64,000 nt of DNA from the NCBI GenBank assembly GCA_965223815.1, contig OZ245019.1, positions 4,774,001 to 4,838,000 of the forward strand, given 5' to 3'. The notes beneath the pieces were generated by a model. That model was not told the DNA's origin, made no database searches, and saw only the letters and a list, made by a program, of their open reading frames with translations. This DNA comes from HKST-UBA178 sp965223815. GTDB lineage: Bacteria > Pseudomonadota > Gammaproteobacteria > Chromatiales > Chromatiaceae. Shown one piece after another: positions 32,873 to 43,175 of the stretch. The position numbers and the translations under genes were made by a program. Positions within the stretch are counted from its first letter, which is position 1. Each line of letters begins with the position of its first letter.

Positions 32873-34510
32873 ATGAGTTTCCTTCAGACACTGACAATTT
32901 CACAGCGAGTATGGATACTCATTTCTCTCTCAATACTAGGGATTGGCGCGATTATCGCTATAGATCTGTTGGACTACAGATCAATGATGATGCACGAAAA
33001 GAAAGTTCAAATACAGAAGCTGGTCGATACCGCCCATAGCGTATTGAAGCGCCATCATGGGCTTTCTGACAGTGGCGTGGTTGACGAAAAAGCGGCGAAA
33101 GAGAACGCCTTGGCGGAAATAAAGGCGCTTCGATACGATGGAGAAAATTATTTCTGGGTCAACGACTCGACTGCACGCATGGTCATGCACCCAATAAAGC
33201 CAAAACTCGATGGAAAAGATCTTTCCGGCTTCGAGGACCCTGCGGGCACCAAACTTTTCAGCGCATTCGTAAAAGTCGTTGGAAAAAGTGGAGAGGGGTT
33301 CGTTCCTTACCTCTGGCCAAAACCCGGGAGTGAAAATCCGGTTGAAAAGATCTCATTCGTAAAAGGCTTTCAACCATGGAGCTGGATAGTAGGAACAGGT
33401 GTATATGTTGACGATGTAGACGCTGCATTTTGGGCTAAGGCGCTAGAAAAGGGATCTATTGCTACGGTATGCCTGATAGCCCTCCTGCTACTCTCGTTTC
33501 TAATAGCCAAGAGCATCACTATCCCGCTCAAGAGAACGCGTTTGGCCCTGCATGATATTTCCGAAGGTGAGGGAGACCTGACCCAAAGACTCGAAGTAAA
33601 CGGCAATAACGAGGTTGCAAAACTAGCGCGCGATTTCAATATTTTCGTCGAAAAGATCCAACAGACGATGAATGAGGTAGATGGATCCTCGACAATGCTT
33701 GCAAGTGCCTCGGATGACCTTTCCACTACGATTGTTCGTACCAACGAAGGTCTAGCACGGCAGCGAAATGAGACAGAACAGGTAGCAACCGCTGTCACAG
33801 AGATGGCCGCGACTGTCAATGAGATCGCCAAGAATGCCGAATCCGCCGCCGCCTCGGCAATGGAAGCAGACGAGCAAACAACAAAAGGCAGGAAGGTAGT
33901 GGATACAGCTACCCAATCAATTAGTAAGCTTGCCGCCGAAGTCGAACATACTGCCGAAGTAATTCTCAGACTGGAAAAAGAGGGAGACGCTATCGGTTCC
34001 GTGCTCGATGTAATTCGAGGCATCGCGGAACAAACCAATCTTCTGGCTCTCAATGCCGCGATTGAAGCAGCAAGAGCAAGCGAGCAGGGGCGTGGCTTTG
34101 CGGTTGTTGCCGATGAGGTAAGAACATTGGCCAGCCGAACCCAGGAGTCCACTCATGAAATCCAGGAGATGATAGAACGCTTACAGGCGGGTACATCAGA
34201 AGCGGTCGAGGCGATGAAGAATGGCAAGGAGATTAGTCAATCAACCGTCGAAAAGGCTGCAAGCGCCACCTCAGCTTTGAAGAATATTGCCTCCTCTGTT
34301 GCCAGCATTTCTGATATGAATACTCAAATTGCAAGCGCCTCAGAAGAGCAGTCAGTGGTTGCGCAAGAAATTGACCGAAGCATCGTGCAGATTTCAGATC
34401 TATTGGGCCAGGTATCAAAAGAATCGGATCAAGTATCTACTTCCAGCCAGGAGCTCGCGCGTTTGGGAAAAAGCATGCGGGCGATGATCCAGCATTTTAA
34501 GCTTGCCTAA
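32873..34510 (+). CDS. Methyl-accepting chemotaxis protein with single Cache sensor
   Basis: A 545-residue chemoreceptor: TM1 at about 12-32, a single-Cache (sCache_2) periplasmic domain with the family hallmarks LRYDGENYFWVND (about 85-97) and HPIKPKLDGKDLS, TM2 at about 195-215, HAMP, then the signalling domain. Cache_2 receptors commonly bind carboxylates. The hairpin tip reads EAARASEQGRGF, with Ser where most receptors have Gly. No C-terminal methylation tether. Confidence 0.9.
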   Translation: MSFLQTLTISQRVWILISLSILGIGAIIAIDLLDYRSMMMHEKKVQIQKLVDTAHSVLKRHHGLSDSGVVDEKAAKENALAEIKALRYDGENYFWVNDSTARMVMHPIKPKLDGKDLSGFEDPAGTKLFSAFVKVVGKSGEGFVPYLWPKPGSENPVEKISFVKGFQPWSWIVGTGVYVDDVDAAFWAKALEKGSIATVCLIALLLLSFLIAKSITIPLKRTRLALHDISEGEGDLTQRLEVNGNNEVAKLARDFNIFVEKIQQTMNEVDGSSTMLASASDDLSTTIVRTNEGLARQRNETEQVATAVTEMAATVNEIAKNAESAAASAMEADEQTTKGRKVVDTATQSISKLAAEVEHTAEVILRLEKEGDAIGSVLDVIRGIAEQTNLLALNAAIEAARASEQGRGFAVVADEVRTLASRTQESTHEIQEMIERLQAGTSEAVEAMKNGKEISQSTVEKAASATSALKNIASSVASISDMNTQIASASEEQSVVAQEIDRSIVQISDLLGQVSKESDQVSTSSQELARLGKSMRAMIQHFKLA

Positions 34511-34882
34511 CTGTTACGGTGCCAATCTACAGAGCGGAGATATTTGGAATGGTTAATGGCCAGTAAGTCAATCGGGGCTATTGGCCAACCGCATGCCCAC
34601 AGAGGGCAACAGGACAAGTGTCAGTAGAAGGTAGCACGCGGCTTAGTGACGTCTGATATCAACACTGGTACGTTCTGCGCTTCTAAAAGCGCGTTACGAA
34701 TTTAAATAATATTGATCTATGGCTCAGCCGCCGGCTCCCATGGAACCGCCCAATCCGTAACACCAGCAGCGGTGTGTTCCGCATGGTACTGGGCTGTATT
34801 CCGAAGATACTCGAAATATCAATTGTCTTGGAAAGCGGTTATTGACGAGACGAGACGAGGCATGTCACTATCTTGCATGCTA
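34511..34882. other. Intergenic region
   Basis: About 370 bp between two genes that converge here. No gene or clear terminator hairpin seen. Confidence 0.45.
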
Positions 34883-37800
34883 TCAAAGCAGTGGTCCCTG
34901 ATGTTGCTTGTGATAGTTTGCAGGGTTCTGCCTTCGCAGTAGTAAATGCCTTATCTGATAATGCTCACTCCCGGGTACCCCATGATCAATCCAAATCTCA
35001 CCACCCTGGTTGGATGCGATTGGCTTGCCGTTCTTGTACAGAATACGATGGCCAGGCTGCGCGTTGATGCGTTTACCAGGTGTGATGATACCGGTCAGAT
35101 TCAGCGGGTCGGCGCTACTGATTGTTATCAGCTTCCCGGCGTCTCTTGTTTTACGTATCTTTCGCATCTGAGCAACCGCTTCTGGCAGTGCAAAGTGCTC
35201 GCCTGCGAACCCCTGCACGAATCGGCCGCCTCTAATCTCTCCCCGCGCCTCTAATCTGCGGAAAACGTACAGCAGATCCCGCCACGGCGGCAATCCGTTT
35301 TCCCTTTCGAGCAGTTTTCTGAACACAACGCTGTATCGGGTCAGCAGGGTTCGGGCAATATGTTCTACCCTGCGTTGTTTGTCCTCGTGTTGTATCGGCG
35401 GCCGTATCAACGACCAGCGACCACCCGCCGCCAATGGGGCCTGAATCCCCGAGCGCCGCCGACTGCGATTTCGGATCTTTTGCGGCGAGATCATTGCTCG
35501 TAGCCCCTGGAATTGGTCAGAATTGACCAGCCCCCAGGCGACCAGTTCGCCCAGCACGCTCTCCAGTTGAGTTTTCAACAAGCCGGTTTGCTGCTGAAGA
35601 TCATCGAAAAAACTTGCGCCCCACTGTTCCAACACCTTCAGCACTTTGAGGGCGGCGGAGCTTATTCCCTCAGGAGCAGCCGTATCGGCCCGACACCAGG
35701 CTGAGAGGTGAGGCCTGAAGATGAATGACAGGGGAGTCGATTTGACTGCAGGGTTTTTGCGTTTTTTTTCTCTGCCTTGGGGTGGATGCAGGCGCAGCCA
35801 GGTCAGCTTTCCCGAACTACACAATTCGTCCAGCTCGGTCGAATAGTAGGGTTGCAATCGGGCAGGCAGAATATCCTCCTCCCAGCTGCCGGCAGGTAGG
35901 CTGAGCCCTTCGAGCTGCAGCATGACTCGCTCCAGCGCAGCGACACCCTCGGCCGGCTCGTCCAATCCCTGCCAGCAAAAAAGGAATCGCATGAAATCCG
36001 CCGGGCTCAATGGCTCGATCTCACTACGCAGTTGTCTTAGCGTATAGCGATGAATCCCCGCCAGCAGCCCGCACTCGCACCATTCGATACTGGATTGACC
36101 TAAATCGAAATGGCCTTGTATGACAAAGCCTTCCTGTTCCAGCATATTCAGCGCCCCTTGCACCTCGGTTGCAGACAGACCAATCGGCTTGCCAAGCTGC
36201 TCCACCGTTACGGGCCCCAGGCATTCGAGTCTGCTGCGAATTATTTCTGTTACGGCCATATCAAACGAACTCGCTTCGTCAGCCGCTACTGGAGCTATTC
36301 GTGGTGTCGCTTTATGGTTGGGGCAAATGACTTGCATCGCCTGCAAGCGTTCCGCAGCTACCCACAATATCTCATCGTTGAGCGACAACCGGGTTGCACG
36401 CTGCTGTCGCTGCAAGTCTGTCAGGAATTCGCTCCAGAGCTGGAGATCAGTTGCCGCGATTTCAGTTTCTGCAATAAATCCCGCGATCATCATTGCATCG
36501 TGCAGTTCGTCTGGGTTGTTTGGCTGCGGCCAGGCTTGCTGCTTGACTCGCCGAATCGCTTCTGGATTCAACCGCCCCATATCGGCCGCAGAACGAGGAT
36601 CCATGGATCGCCGCTGCTGAACTGCCAGTGCACGGCGCTCTTCCGCTGGCGTGTCATCGAGGAAGGCATAAGGTCTCGCATTCAAAATCTCATGAGCCAT
36701 AGGTGAGGGTGTCGGCAAATCTTTCGCAATCACATTTGTACGTTGTGCCTCTATGTCGCCCAACACCTGTTTCAAACCATCTATATCCATCAGTTCATGC
36801 AGGCAATCCCACACCACCTGCTTCACCAACGGATGATCTGGTACTTCGCGCTCCCCCTGGATGTTCTCAAAACATGCAAGCTGGTCCGGGAACACCAAAG
36901 CTATTAGGTCTTCGGCATCGTTGCGCTGGAAGGGTGCAGGCACTTTTTTACCACCACGCATTCGCGGGACCGCCAATGAGATATTGGTCACCCATCGCCA
37001 GCGGGTCGGAAACATGGGTGCGTCGAGAAGCGCCTGGATCAATACATGCTCGACAGACTCTGAATTGAGATACCCTGCCGGCTCCCGCAGTGGAAAACTG
37101 TGGGTGGGTCCAAGAGAGAGAATCAGATTGTCTTCGTTAGCCGCGGCTTGCAGTTCAAAATTGAAACGGCGGCAAAAACGCTTGCGAAGGGCCAGGCCCC
37201 AAGCTTTATTAACGCGGGAGCCGAGAGGAGCATGAACAACGAAGTGCATATCTCCGGTTTCATCGAAAAACCGCTCAAACACGATGTTCTTCCGGCTGGG
37301 TATCAGGCCGAACACGGCTTTTGTTGCCGCCAGGTATTCCACCAGCTGTGAAGATGCTACCGAATCAAGCTGCAGATTCTGCTCCAGGTGCTCAAGTGCC
37401 GCCTGTCTCCCGTCATCCAGTAGCCCATCGATGGTTTCTCGTAGCCGGGTAACCGCGTGAGACAGTTCATCAGTGCGTCCCGGTGCCTCGCCGAACCAGA
37501 ATGGTATCGTCGGTGGTTGGCCGCGTGCATCTTCCACAAATACCCTACCCTGTTCGATTTTGAGCATACGGTAAGAAAAATTACCGAGCTGAAAAATATC
37601 CCCAGGCATACTCTCGAATGCGAAATCCTCGTTCAGACTGCCAACGACCAGACCTTCAGGCTGCAGTACTACGGTATAATCAAACTGATCCGGTATCGCA
37701 CCTCCATTGGTGATCGCCGTGAGACGAGCGTTGCGGCGCGGACGCAATATTCCATTGACGCTATCACGGTGCAGGTAGGCACCGCGTCTTCCGCGCCTGG

Positions 37801-39184
37801 TGTGGAAGCCCTCCGCGAGCATCTTGACTACTTTGACGAACACCTCCTCTTCCAGGTTGTTGTACGGGCGGGCACATCTGAAGGCACGATACAGCGCCCT
37901 TTCGTTCCATTCGCAACCCGATACTTCGGCGATGATCTGCTGCGCCAGCACATCAAGGGGATGCTCGGGTGGCAGAATACGATCTAGTTCGTCTCTGCGA
38001 ATCGCATCGAGCATGGCCGCGGATTCGACAAGATCATCTCTGCTAAGCGGAAACAATCTCGCTTTGGGGGTACCGGTCATGTGATGACCGGAGCGGCCGG
38101 CCCGTTGCAGGAAAGTAGCTATGCTCCGCGGCGACCCCATCTGACAAACAAGATCGATGTCACCGATATCGATACCGAGTTCGAGCGAGGCAGTCGCTAC
38201 CAAAGCCCGTAACGATCCTGATTTGAGGCGCTGCTCTGCATCCAGCCTATGTTCTTTGGCCAAACTGCCATGGTGAGAAGTCACCGCATCCTCGCCCAGC
38301 CTGTTCGCCAGCGCCGCCGACGCACGCTCGGCAAGCCGACGGGTATTGACGAAAATAAGCGTGGTGCGGTGCTGCTCAACCAGATGCTGTAGGCGCAGAT
38401 AAATCTCCTCCCAGGCCTCGTTCGCCATCACCGCTTCGAGGGGCGAGCCCGTCATTTCGATCGCGAGATCACGCCGACGCACGTGCCCGGTATCCACTAT
38501 GGTGCAGGTCCGCTGTGTGAGCTCATCATGCTGACCTGTTAAATATAGTGCCATCTCCTCGATCGGTTTCTGCGTCGCCGAAATACCAATGCGGGTTGGC
38601 GGTTTGTCACACAACTGCTCAAGCCGCTCCAGGCTGAGCATCAGATGGGCGCCGCGTTTGTTACCAGCTAGAGCATGAATTTCATCGACAATGACATTGC
38701 GCACAGTCTTTAATAGCGCGCGGCCCGAATCCGAAGTCAATAGGATATAGAGCGATTCCGGGGTAGTTACCAGGATATGCGGTGGCATGCGCTTCATCAT
38801 CGCGCGTTCCGATGGAGTGGTATCTCCGGTGCGAACCATTGCGCGAATCGGCACGTCCTGGAAGCCGTTTTCCAATAGCGCGTCCCTGATGCCATTCAGA
38901 GGTACTTCAAGATTTTTATGAATATCGTTTGACAGGGCTTTCAGCGGTGAGACATAAAGTACATAGGTCTCGTCTGCCAAGGGGGAGTTCAGCCCTTCAT
39001 GCACCAGCTGATCTATCGCGGCAAGGAACGCGGCGAGTGTCTTGCCGGACCCGGTCGGTGCCGATATTAATGTATTCTGCCCAGCCTGGATCGCTGGCCA
39101 GGCTTGCTTCTGGACAGGAGACGGGGCGCTGAAACAGCGGCCAAACCATGTCGTGACTGACGGATGAAATTTGAAAGATGGCAT
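34883..39184 (-). CDS. lhr: ATP-dependent helicase Lhr (long form)
   Basis: A 1433-residue superfamily 2 helicase of the Lhr-extended type, involved in DNA repair and RNA-DNA unwinding. Walker A APTGSGKT (about 41-48), PLKALSND (Ia), DEIHAL (Walker B, about 173), SATQ (III) and QRAGRSGHH (VI) are present. They are followed by a winged-helix/beta-barrel Lhr core and the large C-terminal extension, which in relatives shows tandem winged-helix (YcaQ-like) folds. The length equals the family norm (about 1450). The gene is isolated and no start other than MPSFKF is plausible. Confidence 0.94.
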   Translation of the reverse strand: MPSFKFHPSVTTWFGRCFSAPSPVQKQAWPAIQAGQNTLISAPTGSGKTLAAFLAAIDQLVHEGLNSPLADETYVLYVSPLKALSNDIHKNLEVPLNGIRDALLENGFQDVPIRAMVRTGDTTPSERAMMKRMPPHILVTTPESLYILLTSDSGRALLKTVRNVIVDEIHALAGNKRGAHLMLSLERLEQLCDKPPTRIGISATQKPIEEMALYLTGQHDELTQRTCTIVDTGHVRRRDLAIEMTGSPLEAVMANEAWEEIYLRLQHLVEQHRTTLIFVNTRRLAERASAALANRLGEDAVTSHHGSLAKEHRLDAEQRLKSGSLRALVATASLELGIDIGDIDLVCQMGSPRSIATFLQRAGRSGHHMTGTPKARLFPLSRDDLVESAAMLDAIRRDELDRILPPEHPLDVLAQQIIAEVSGCEWNERALYRAFRCARPYNNLEEEVFVKVVKMLAEGFHTRRGRRGAYLHRDSVNGILRPRRNARLTAITNGGAIPDQFDYTVVLQPEGLVVGSLNEDFAFESMPGDIFQLGNFSYRMLKIEQGRVFVEDARGQPPTIPFWFGEAPGRTDELSHAVTRLRETIDGLLDDGRQAALEHLEQNLQLDSVASSQLVEYLAATKAVFGLIPSRKNIVFERFFDETGDMHFVVHAPLGSRVNKAWGLALRKRFCRRFNFELQAAANEDNLILSLGPTHSFPLREPAGYLNSESVEHVLIQALLDAPMFPTRWRWVTNISLAVPRMRGGKKVPAPFQRNDAEDLIALVFPDQLACFENIQGEREVPDHPLVKQVVWDCLHELMDIDGLKQVLGDIEAQRTNVIAKDLPTPSPMAHEILNARPYAFLDDTPAEERRALAVQQRRSMDPRSAADMGRLNPEAIRRVKQQAWPQPNNPDELHDAMMIAGFIAETEIAATDLQLWSEFLTDLQRQQRATRLSLNDEILWVAAERLQAMQVICPNHKATPRIAPVAADEASSFDMAVTEIIRSRLECLGPVTVEQLGKPIGLSATEVQGALNMLEQEGFVIQGHFDLGQSSIEWCECGLLAGIHRYTLRQLRSEIEPLSPADFMRFLFCWQGLDEPAEGVAALERVMLQLEGLSLPAGSWEEDILPARLQPYYSTELDELCSSGKLTWLRLHPPQGREKKRKNPAVKSTPLSFIFRPHLSAWCRADTAAPEGISSAALKVLKVLEQWGASFFDDLQQQTGLLKTQLESVLGELVAWGLVNSDQFQGLRAMISPQKIRNRSRRRSGIQAPLAAGGRWSLIRPPIQHEDKQRRVEHIARTLLTRYSVVFRKLLERENGLPPWRDLLYVFRRLEARGEIRGGRFVQGFAGEHFALPEAVAQMRKIRKTRDAGKLITISSADPLNLTGIITPGKRINAQPGHRILYKNGKPIASNQGGEIWIDHGVPGSEHYQIRHLLLRRQNPANYHKQHQGPLL

Positions 39185-39575
39185 AAATCCATCATACCTC
39201 TATTTCCTGAACTTGGTCAGGTGCCTATACTCTTGCCAGCGCTATCTTGAAGGATCTGACTGCGAGCAGCCCACGCCGCTGCGATGCAATTCGGTTAGAT
39301 TTAATAGACAGCCACAAGCGCCGAAGTCTCCGATATAACATCAAAGCTGATTATTCTGGCGTTTGTTATAGCCGTCCCACTCCTCTATCTAGCCACTCTA
39401 GACGGCAATTACGCTGTCAGGCTTTCGCTGGAAATCGGCGCTGAGTTTTATCGTTAATGCCAGCACATAGCCTGTCTAGAATATGCCTTTTGCTGAAATC
39501 TTATTCGCCCTGTTTGATAAAGAAGAACTGCGGCGTATTAACGCGGGTATGCTTGATAATGCGATCGCCACGAAA
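39185..39575. other. Intergenic region
   Basis: About 390 bp upstream of lhr and downstream of the YbjQ-family gene; short frames only. Confidence 0.45.
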
Positions 39576-39896
39576 TTACTTGATTGTGACAGCTGTACCG
39601 CTAACACTAACCATCAGCATGCCCCCCTCGGAGCCAATGGTTTCGTAATCAATATCTATTCCTATTATGCCATTGGCGCCCATGTCCTCTGCCTGCTGAC
39701 TCATCTCTTCGAAAGCGATAGTTCGCGCTTTATGTAATTCTTGTTCATAGGCGGTCGACCTACCGCCAACAATGTCCCTAAACTTTGCAAAAATATCTTT
39801 AAATATATTGGCTCCAAGAATCGCCTCTCCTGTTACTACGCCATGGTACTTTGCAATCTCTTTGCCCTGGATATCAGGGGTAGTTGATTGAATCAT
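39576..39896 (-). CDS. YbjQ/UPF0145 (DUF74) family protein
   Basis: A 106-residue soluble protein of the YbjQ family: EAILGANIFKDIFAKFRDIVGGRS (about 24-47), an amphipathic helix ARTIAFEEM, and AEDMGANGIIGIDIDYE, the three family blocks. Members form pentamers and are loosely described as heavy-metal-binding-like; the function is unproven. The start is preceded by AAAGGAG. The gene lies next to RNA-repair remnants with no known link. Confidence 0.88.
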   Translation of the reverse strand: MIQSTTPDIQGKEIAKYHGVVTGEAILGANIFKDIFAKFRDIVGGRSTAYEQELHKARTIAFEEMSQQAEDMGANGIIGIDIDYETIGSEGGMLMVSVSGTAVTIK

Positions 39897-40002
39897 CGTT
39901 TGCTCCTTTCAATTACAATTCCAACCTGAGGGCAGTAAAAGAGTCGTTCGCATATTTTTCCTGGCCCAGCAAGGCTGTACCGCTCTCTATCGTGTGTCCG
40001 CT

Positions 40003-40172
40003 AATGAAGAAATTCTTACCCAATCCTTTACGACTCCTTCCAAACCGGAATAGACATTTATGTTACCGATACGTTCAGTAACTTACTCAAGCACCTCCAG
40101 CGCCTTGAGGCGCATCAAGGATGGGTTGCCATCCATCACCTCAGCGGTATTGTGTAGTGACCTGGTCGCGGC
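40003..40172 (-). pseudogene. Remnant of a slipin (stomatin/SPFH) C-terminus
   Basis: Downstream of rtcB, the minus strand encodes NTAEVMDGNPSLMRLKALEV, then LE, a TAA stop, and in the same frame VTERIGNINVYSGLEGVVKD. This resembles the C-terminal end of slipins that are commonly encoded beside rtcB. The in-frame TAA (probably from AAA/AAG) and the missing N-terminal domain show it is dead. Confidence 0.6.
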
Positions 40173-40229
40173 AGTCTCTTCCCGCCATCCTCATCTTGAG
40201 ATCTATCGATCACCAACATGACCTCAATC

Positions 40230-41468
40230 CTATCCCTTTACACATACCACCTGACGTAAGGTATGAATCACCTCGACCAGATCTTTCTGAGCTTCCATCA
40301 CTTTATCAATGGGCTTGTAAGCTGCAGGAGTTTCATCGATTACGCCAGCATCCTTTCGGCACTCAACACCCGCTGTAGCGGCCAGGTGCTGGTCCAAACT
40401 AACCACTTTCTTGGCTTGGGTACGGGACATTACCCGCCCCGCCCCATGACTGCAGCTATGAAAACTCTCGTCATTGCCAAGACCGCGCACGATAAAGGAG
40501 CGCGCGCCCATGCTGCCCGGGATGATACCCAATTCACCCTTGCGGGCACGTACAGCACCTTTGCGTGTTATCAGTACACTTTTACCGTAATGCCGTTCAC
40601 GTGAGACGTAGTTATGGTGGCAGTTTACCGCCTCTACATGGGTTTCAAACCCGATCGAAATCTCACTATCGACCGCCGCGATGACGCGATTCATCATCAC
40701 CTCCCTATTGGTACGGGCATACTCCTGCGCCCACTCCACTGCATCTATATACTGCGCAAAGTGATTGCTGCCCTCGGGCAGATAAGCGAGATCCTTATCT
40801 GGCAAACTAATCATCCAGCGCTCCATATCTTTCTTTGCAACCTCAATAAAGTGCGTACCAATCCGATTGCCAACTCCGCGCGAGCCGCTGTGCAGCATGA
40901 ACCAAACGTCATCGCTTTCATCCAGACATACCTCGATAAAGTGGTTGCCCGTACCCAAGGTTCCCAGATGACACGCATTGTTGGTATTCTTCAGCAACTT
41001 GTGCTGCTCACACAGGCGCTCAAATCCGGGTTGCAACGCCGACCAGGCTGAAGCCACATCTTCAGGCAGATCCCCCCAAGCGCCCTTGTCCCGCCTCGGT
41101 AGACGGCGACTGCGTGAAACAGACCGACCGTGGGGTACCGCCGCCTCGATCGCAGTACGGATAGCGAGCAAATTGTCCGGCAACTGACCCGCCTTCAGAG
41201 AGGTCTTAACCGCCATCATTCCGCACCCGATATCCACACCCACGGCTGCGGGTATCACAGCTCCAACGGTGGGAACAACGCTGCCAATGGTCGCCCCCTT
41301 GCCGAGATGCACATCGGGCATCACAGAGACCCACTTATGAATGAAGGGCAAGCTGGCGATGTTCCTGAGCTGTTGCCGCGCTTGATCTTCGAAGGCGACA
41401 CCCTTGGTCCAAGACTTAATTGGAGCACCGTCGTGGTCATTCATCACCTCATAAGATATCTCGCTCAT
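40230..41468 (-). CDS. rtcB: RNA-splicing ligase RtcB
   Basis: A 412-residue GTP- and Mn2+-dependent 3'-5' RNA ligase that joins 2',3'-cyclic phosphate and 5'-OH ends. Metal-site and active-site motifs are visible: PDVHLGKG, GVDIGCGM (Cys ligand), GTGNHFIEV (His), LHSGSRG (His), RKGAVRA, PGSMGARSF and SHGAGR with the guanylylated His. The start MSEISYEV follows AAGGGGTGG; a longer reading upstream overlaps the promoter. It is divergent from the rtcR remnant and preceded by a sigma-54 promoter. The coding frame is intact. Confidence 0.93.
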   Translation of the reverse strand: MSEISYEVMNDHDGAPIKSWTKGVAFEDQARQQLRNIASLPFIHKWVSVMPDVHLGKGATIGSVVPTVGAVIPAAVGVDIGCGMMAVKTSLKAGQLPDNLLAIRTAIEAAVPHGRSVSRSRRLPRRDKGAWGDLPEDVASAWSALQPGFERLCEQHKLLKNTNNACHLGTLGTGNHFIEVCLDESDDVWFMLHSGSRGVGNRIGTHFIEVAKKDMERWMISLPDKDLAYLPEGSNHFAQYIDAVEWAQEYARTNREVMMNRVIAAVDSEISIGFETHVEAVNCHHNYVSRERHYGKSVLITRKGAVRARKGELGIIPGSMGARSFIVRGLGNDESFHSCSHGAGRVMSRTQAKKVVSLDQHLAATAGVECRKDAGVIDETPAAYKPIDKVMEAQKDLVEVIHTLRQVVCVKG

Positions 41469-41517
41469 TTTTGTGCCACCCCTTTCTGCCTTAGCTAAAC
41501 TCTGTTGCCACCAGCCA

Positions 41518-41536
41518 TTGCAGCCGCCGTGCCAAT
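41518..41536 (-). promoter_or_regulatory. Sigma-54 (-24/-12) promoter of rtcB
   Basis: Reading the minus strand: TGGCACG at 41534-41528, four bases, then CTGCA at 41523-41519. This matches the RpoN consensus TGGCACG-N4-TTGCA with one mismatch. It lies about 50 bp upstream of the rtcB ATG, as in other rtcBA operons controlled by RtcR. Confidence 0.8.
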
Positions 41537-41554
41537 TTTTCTCCGAATACCATA

Positions 41555-42350
41555 GAACTCTGTATCTTTTCAAAGATCCATGGGATTCCGGGGACGTATA
41601 CGGAAGTCTGCACGACTATAGCCGCAGGTACAGCTTCGACCGTGAACATGAAGAGTACCTGGTCCACATCACCACCGGTACGCATATAGCGCAAATCTGC
41701 CTGTTTCTGCTAACTGAGGCACTCTATCTTCCCGGCCAATTAGTACGGACCTCACCACCTAATCGCAATCGTAAGGAAATTGGCAACTACCAGACAACCG
41801 ATCTGGATCTATCGAAGTATGATCAGATCGCTTCGCGCTTCTCGCGCGCGCACATCGTAAGGTACCTTATATTTAAAAAGGGGCTATCGAAACTAAGAAT
41901 GCAGAGTTCAATCGCGTCATCGCCGAGCTGAAAAAATCTCCATCAACTCGAATGATCCGATTCTACTTACCGGCCCAACCGGAGCGGGTAAGTCACAACT
42001 AACAATAAAGAATATATCAGCTAAAACACGCGCGTGGGCAGGTCGTTGGCCGACTGGTAGAAATTACCTGCGCTACCTTACTGGGCGACAACGCCTTGTC
42101 GGCGCTCCTCGACCACATCAAGGAGCCCTTACCGGCGCGGCCACAAAACGAGCCGGCCTGCTACTCGAAGTATAGGATGGTATTCTGTTTCTCGATGAAA
42201 TCGGTGGACTTGGTCTTGACGAGCAGGCAATGCTGCTACGCGCTATCGAAGACAAGAATTTTATACCCTTCGGCTCGGGTACCCCGCGTAGGCTTGAACC
42301 GGGACGAATCGCAACTCTCGGACACTACCCGTTTTCAGGAAGAAAATCTT
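41555..42350 (+). pseudogene. rtcR: rtcR, sigma-54 activator of RNA repair (truncated, frameshifted)
   Basis: Pieces of RtcR in order: DPWDSGDVYGSLHDYSRRYS and DYLVHITTGTH-like EEYLVHITTGTHIAQICLFL (CARF-like sensor region), KGAIETKNAEFNRVIAELKK in another frame, then PILLTGPTGAGKS (Walker A), ITCATLLGDNALSALLDHIK and DGILFLDEIGGLGLDEQAML (Walker B region) in shifting frames. About 70 N-terminal residues and the C-terminal helix-turn-helix are gone, with at least three frame changes and a TAG. The protein can no longer be made. Confidence 0.85.
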
Positions 42351-43175
42351 AAAATATCCGCGATGACTGATCTGTTGCAACTCACTTAAACATGGGCACG
42401 TAAAGTTATTGACACCAGCAGGCTCCACATGATAAACCAAAAACCATAAGGGTTTTTACTACATTAAAGCCCAACCCACGGGAAACCTAAAGCTTAAGGT
42501 GCCAGCGTCTCTGGAAACCTCGGTTTCCTAACACTCTCGTCGAAGCGGTTGAATCAATTGCCAGCTGTCTGGCGCAGTCTCGCAGTCTCGCAGTCTCGCA
42601 GTCTCGCAGTCTCGCAGTCTCGCAGTCTCGCAGTCTCGCAGTCTCGCAGTCTCGCAGTCTCCAAAGTTTAAAACGCCGAAGTTTGATAACAAACATACAA
42701 GGCTTTGCAACCACGATTGTTATAAAAAAATAGTATGCAAATATCGAAAGCGTGGAAGTTTATGGAGAAACAGAATATGGCCACAATGCAGTCATGGAAC
42801 AAGACATGCGCCTACACAATCCGTATTTGTCAGCGCTTTGAATGCATCCTTGCGGTTGCAAAGAGCTCGTGTCTTCTATTTCCGCTAACAAGCCGTAACG
42901 TCTCTTTGACTTCCCGCAGCCGGCTGTTACACGCATCTTGGAAAAGAATAACTCTATCAATCATTTTGCCTGGGCCATGCTTAGCATACTGCAACAAACG
43001 CTCTCCCCTCGCATTGGCATGAGCACAAAAACGCATTACACCAACAGCACGAGTAGATTTTACAGCGACATAACCGCAGCGACGGAAGACAGTACGAGTT
43101 ATAGTTTTTTGCACCGTATCCGCGCCCATAAATATAGCAGCTTCAATTCATATATTGATAACCGGAGGATGAGTG
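42351..43175. other. Gene-poor region upstream of the hydrogenase operon
   Basis: Holds the octamer tandem repeat (42573-42660) and the operon leader, with GGAGG at 43164. A 99-codon minus frame (42830-43129) shows no family. The hydrogenase promoter must lie here, but I see no clear -35/-10 or sigma-54 box. Confidence 0.5.
42573..42660. repeat. Tandem octamer repeat, (CGCAGTCT)x11
   Basis: Eleven perfect, contiguous copies of the 8-bp unit CGCAGTCT (88 bp), ending in CCAAAG. Perfect copies point to recent slippage-driven expansion. It lies outside any convincing gene. Confidence 0.95.

Noticed and set aside
42573..42660. The octamer repeat as a CRISPR array.
   Set aside because: The units are contiguous and identical, with no spacers.
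42487..42714. A minus-strand frame encoding repeats of ARLRDCET.
   Set aside because: It arises solely from the octamer DNA repeat; there is no start signal and the flanks have no protein-like composition.
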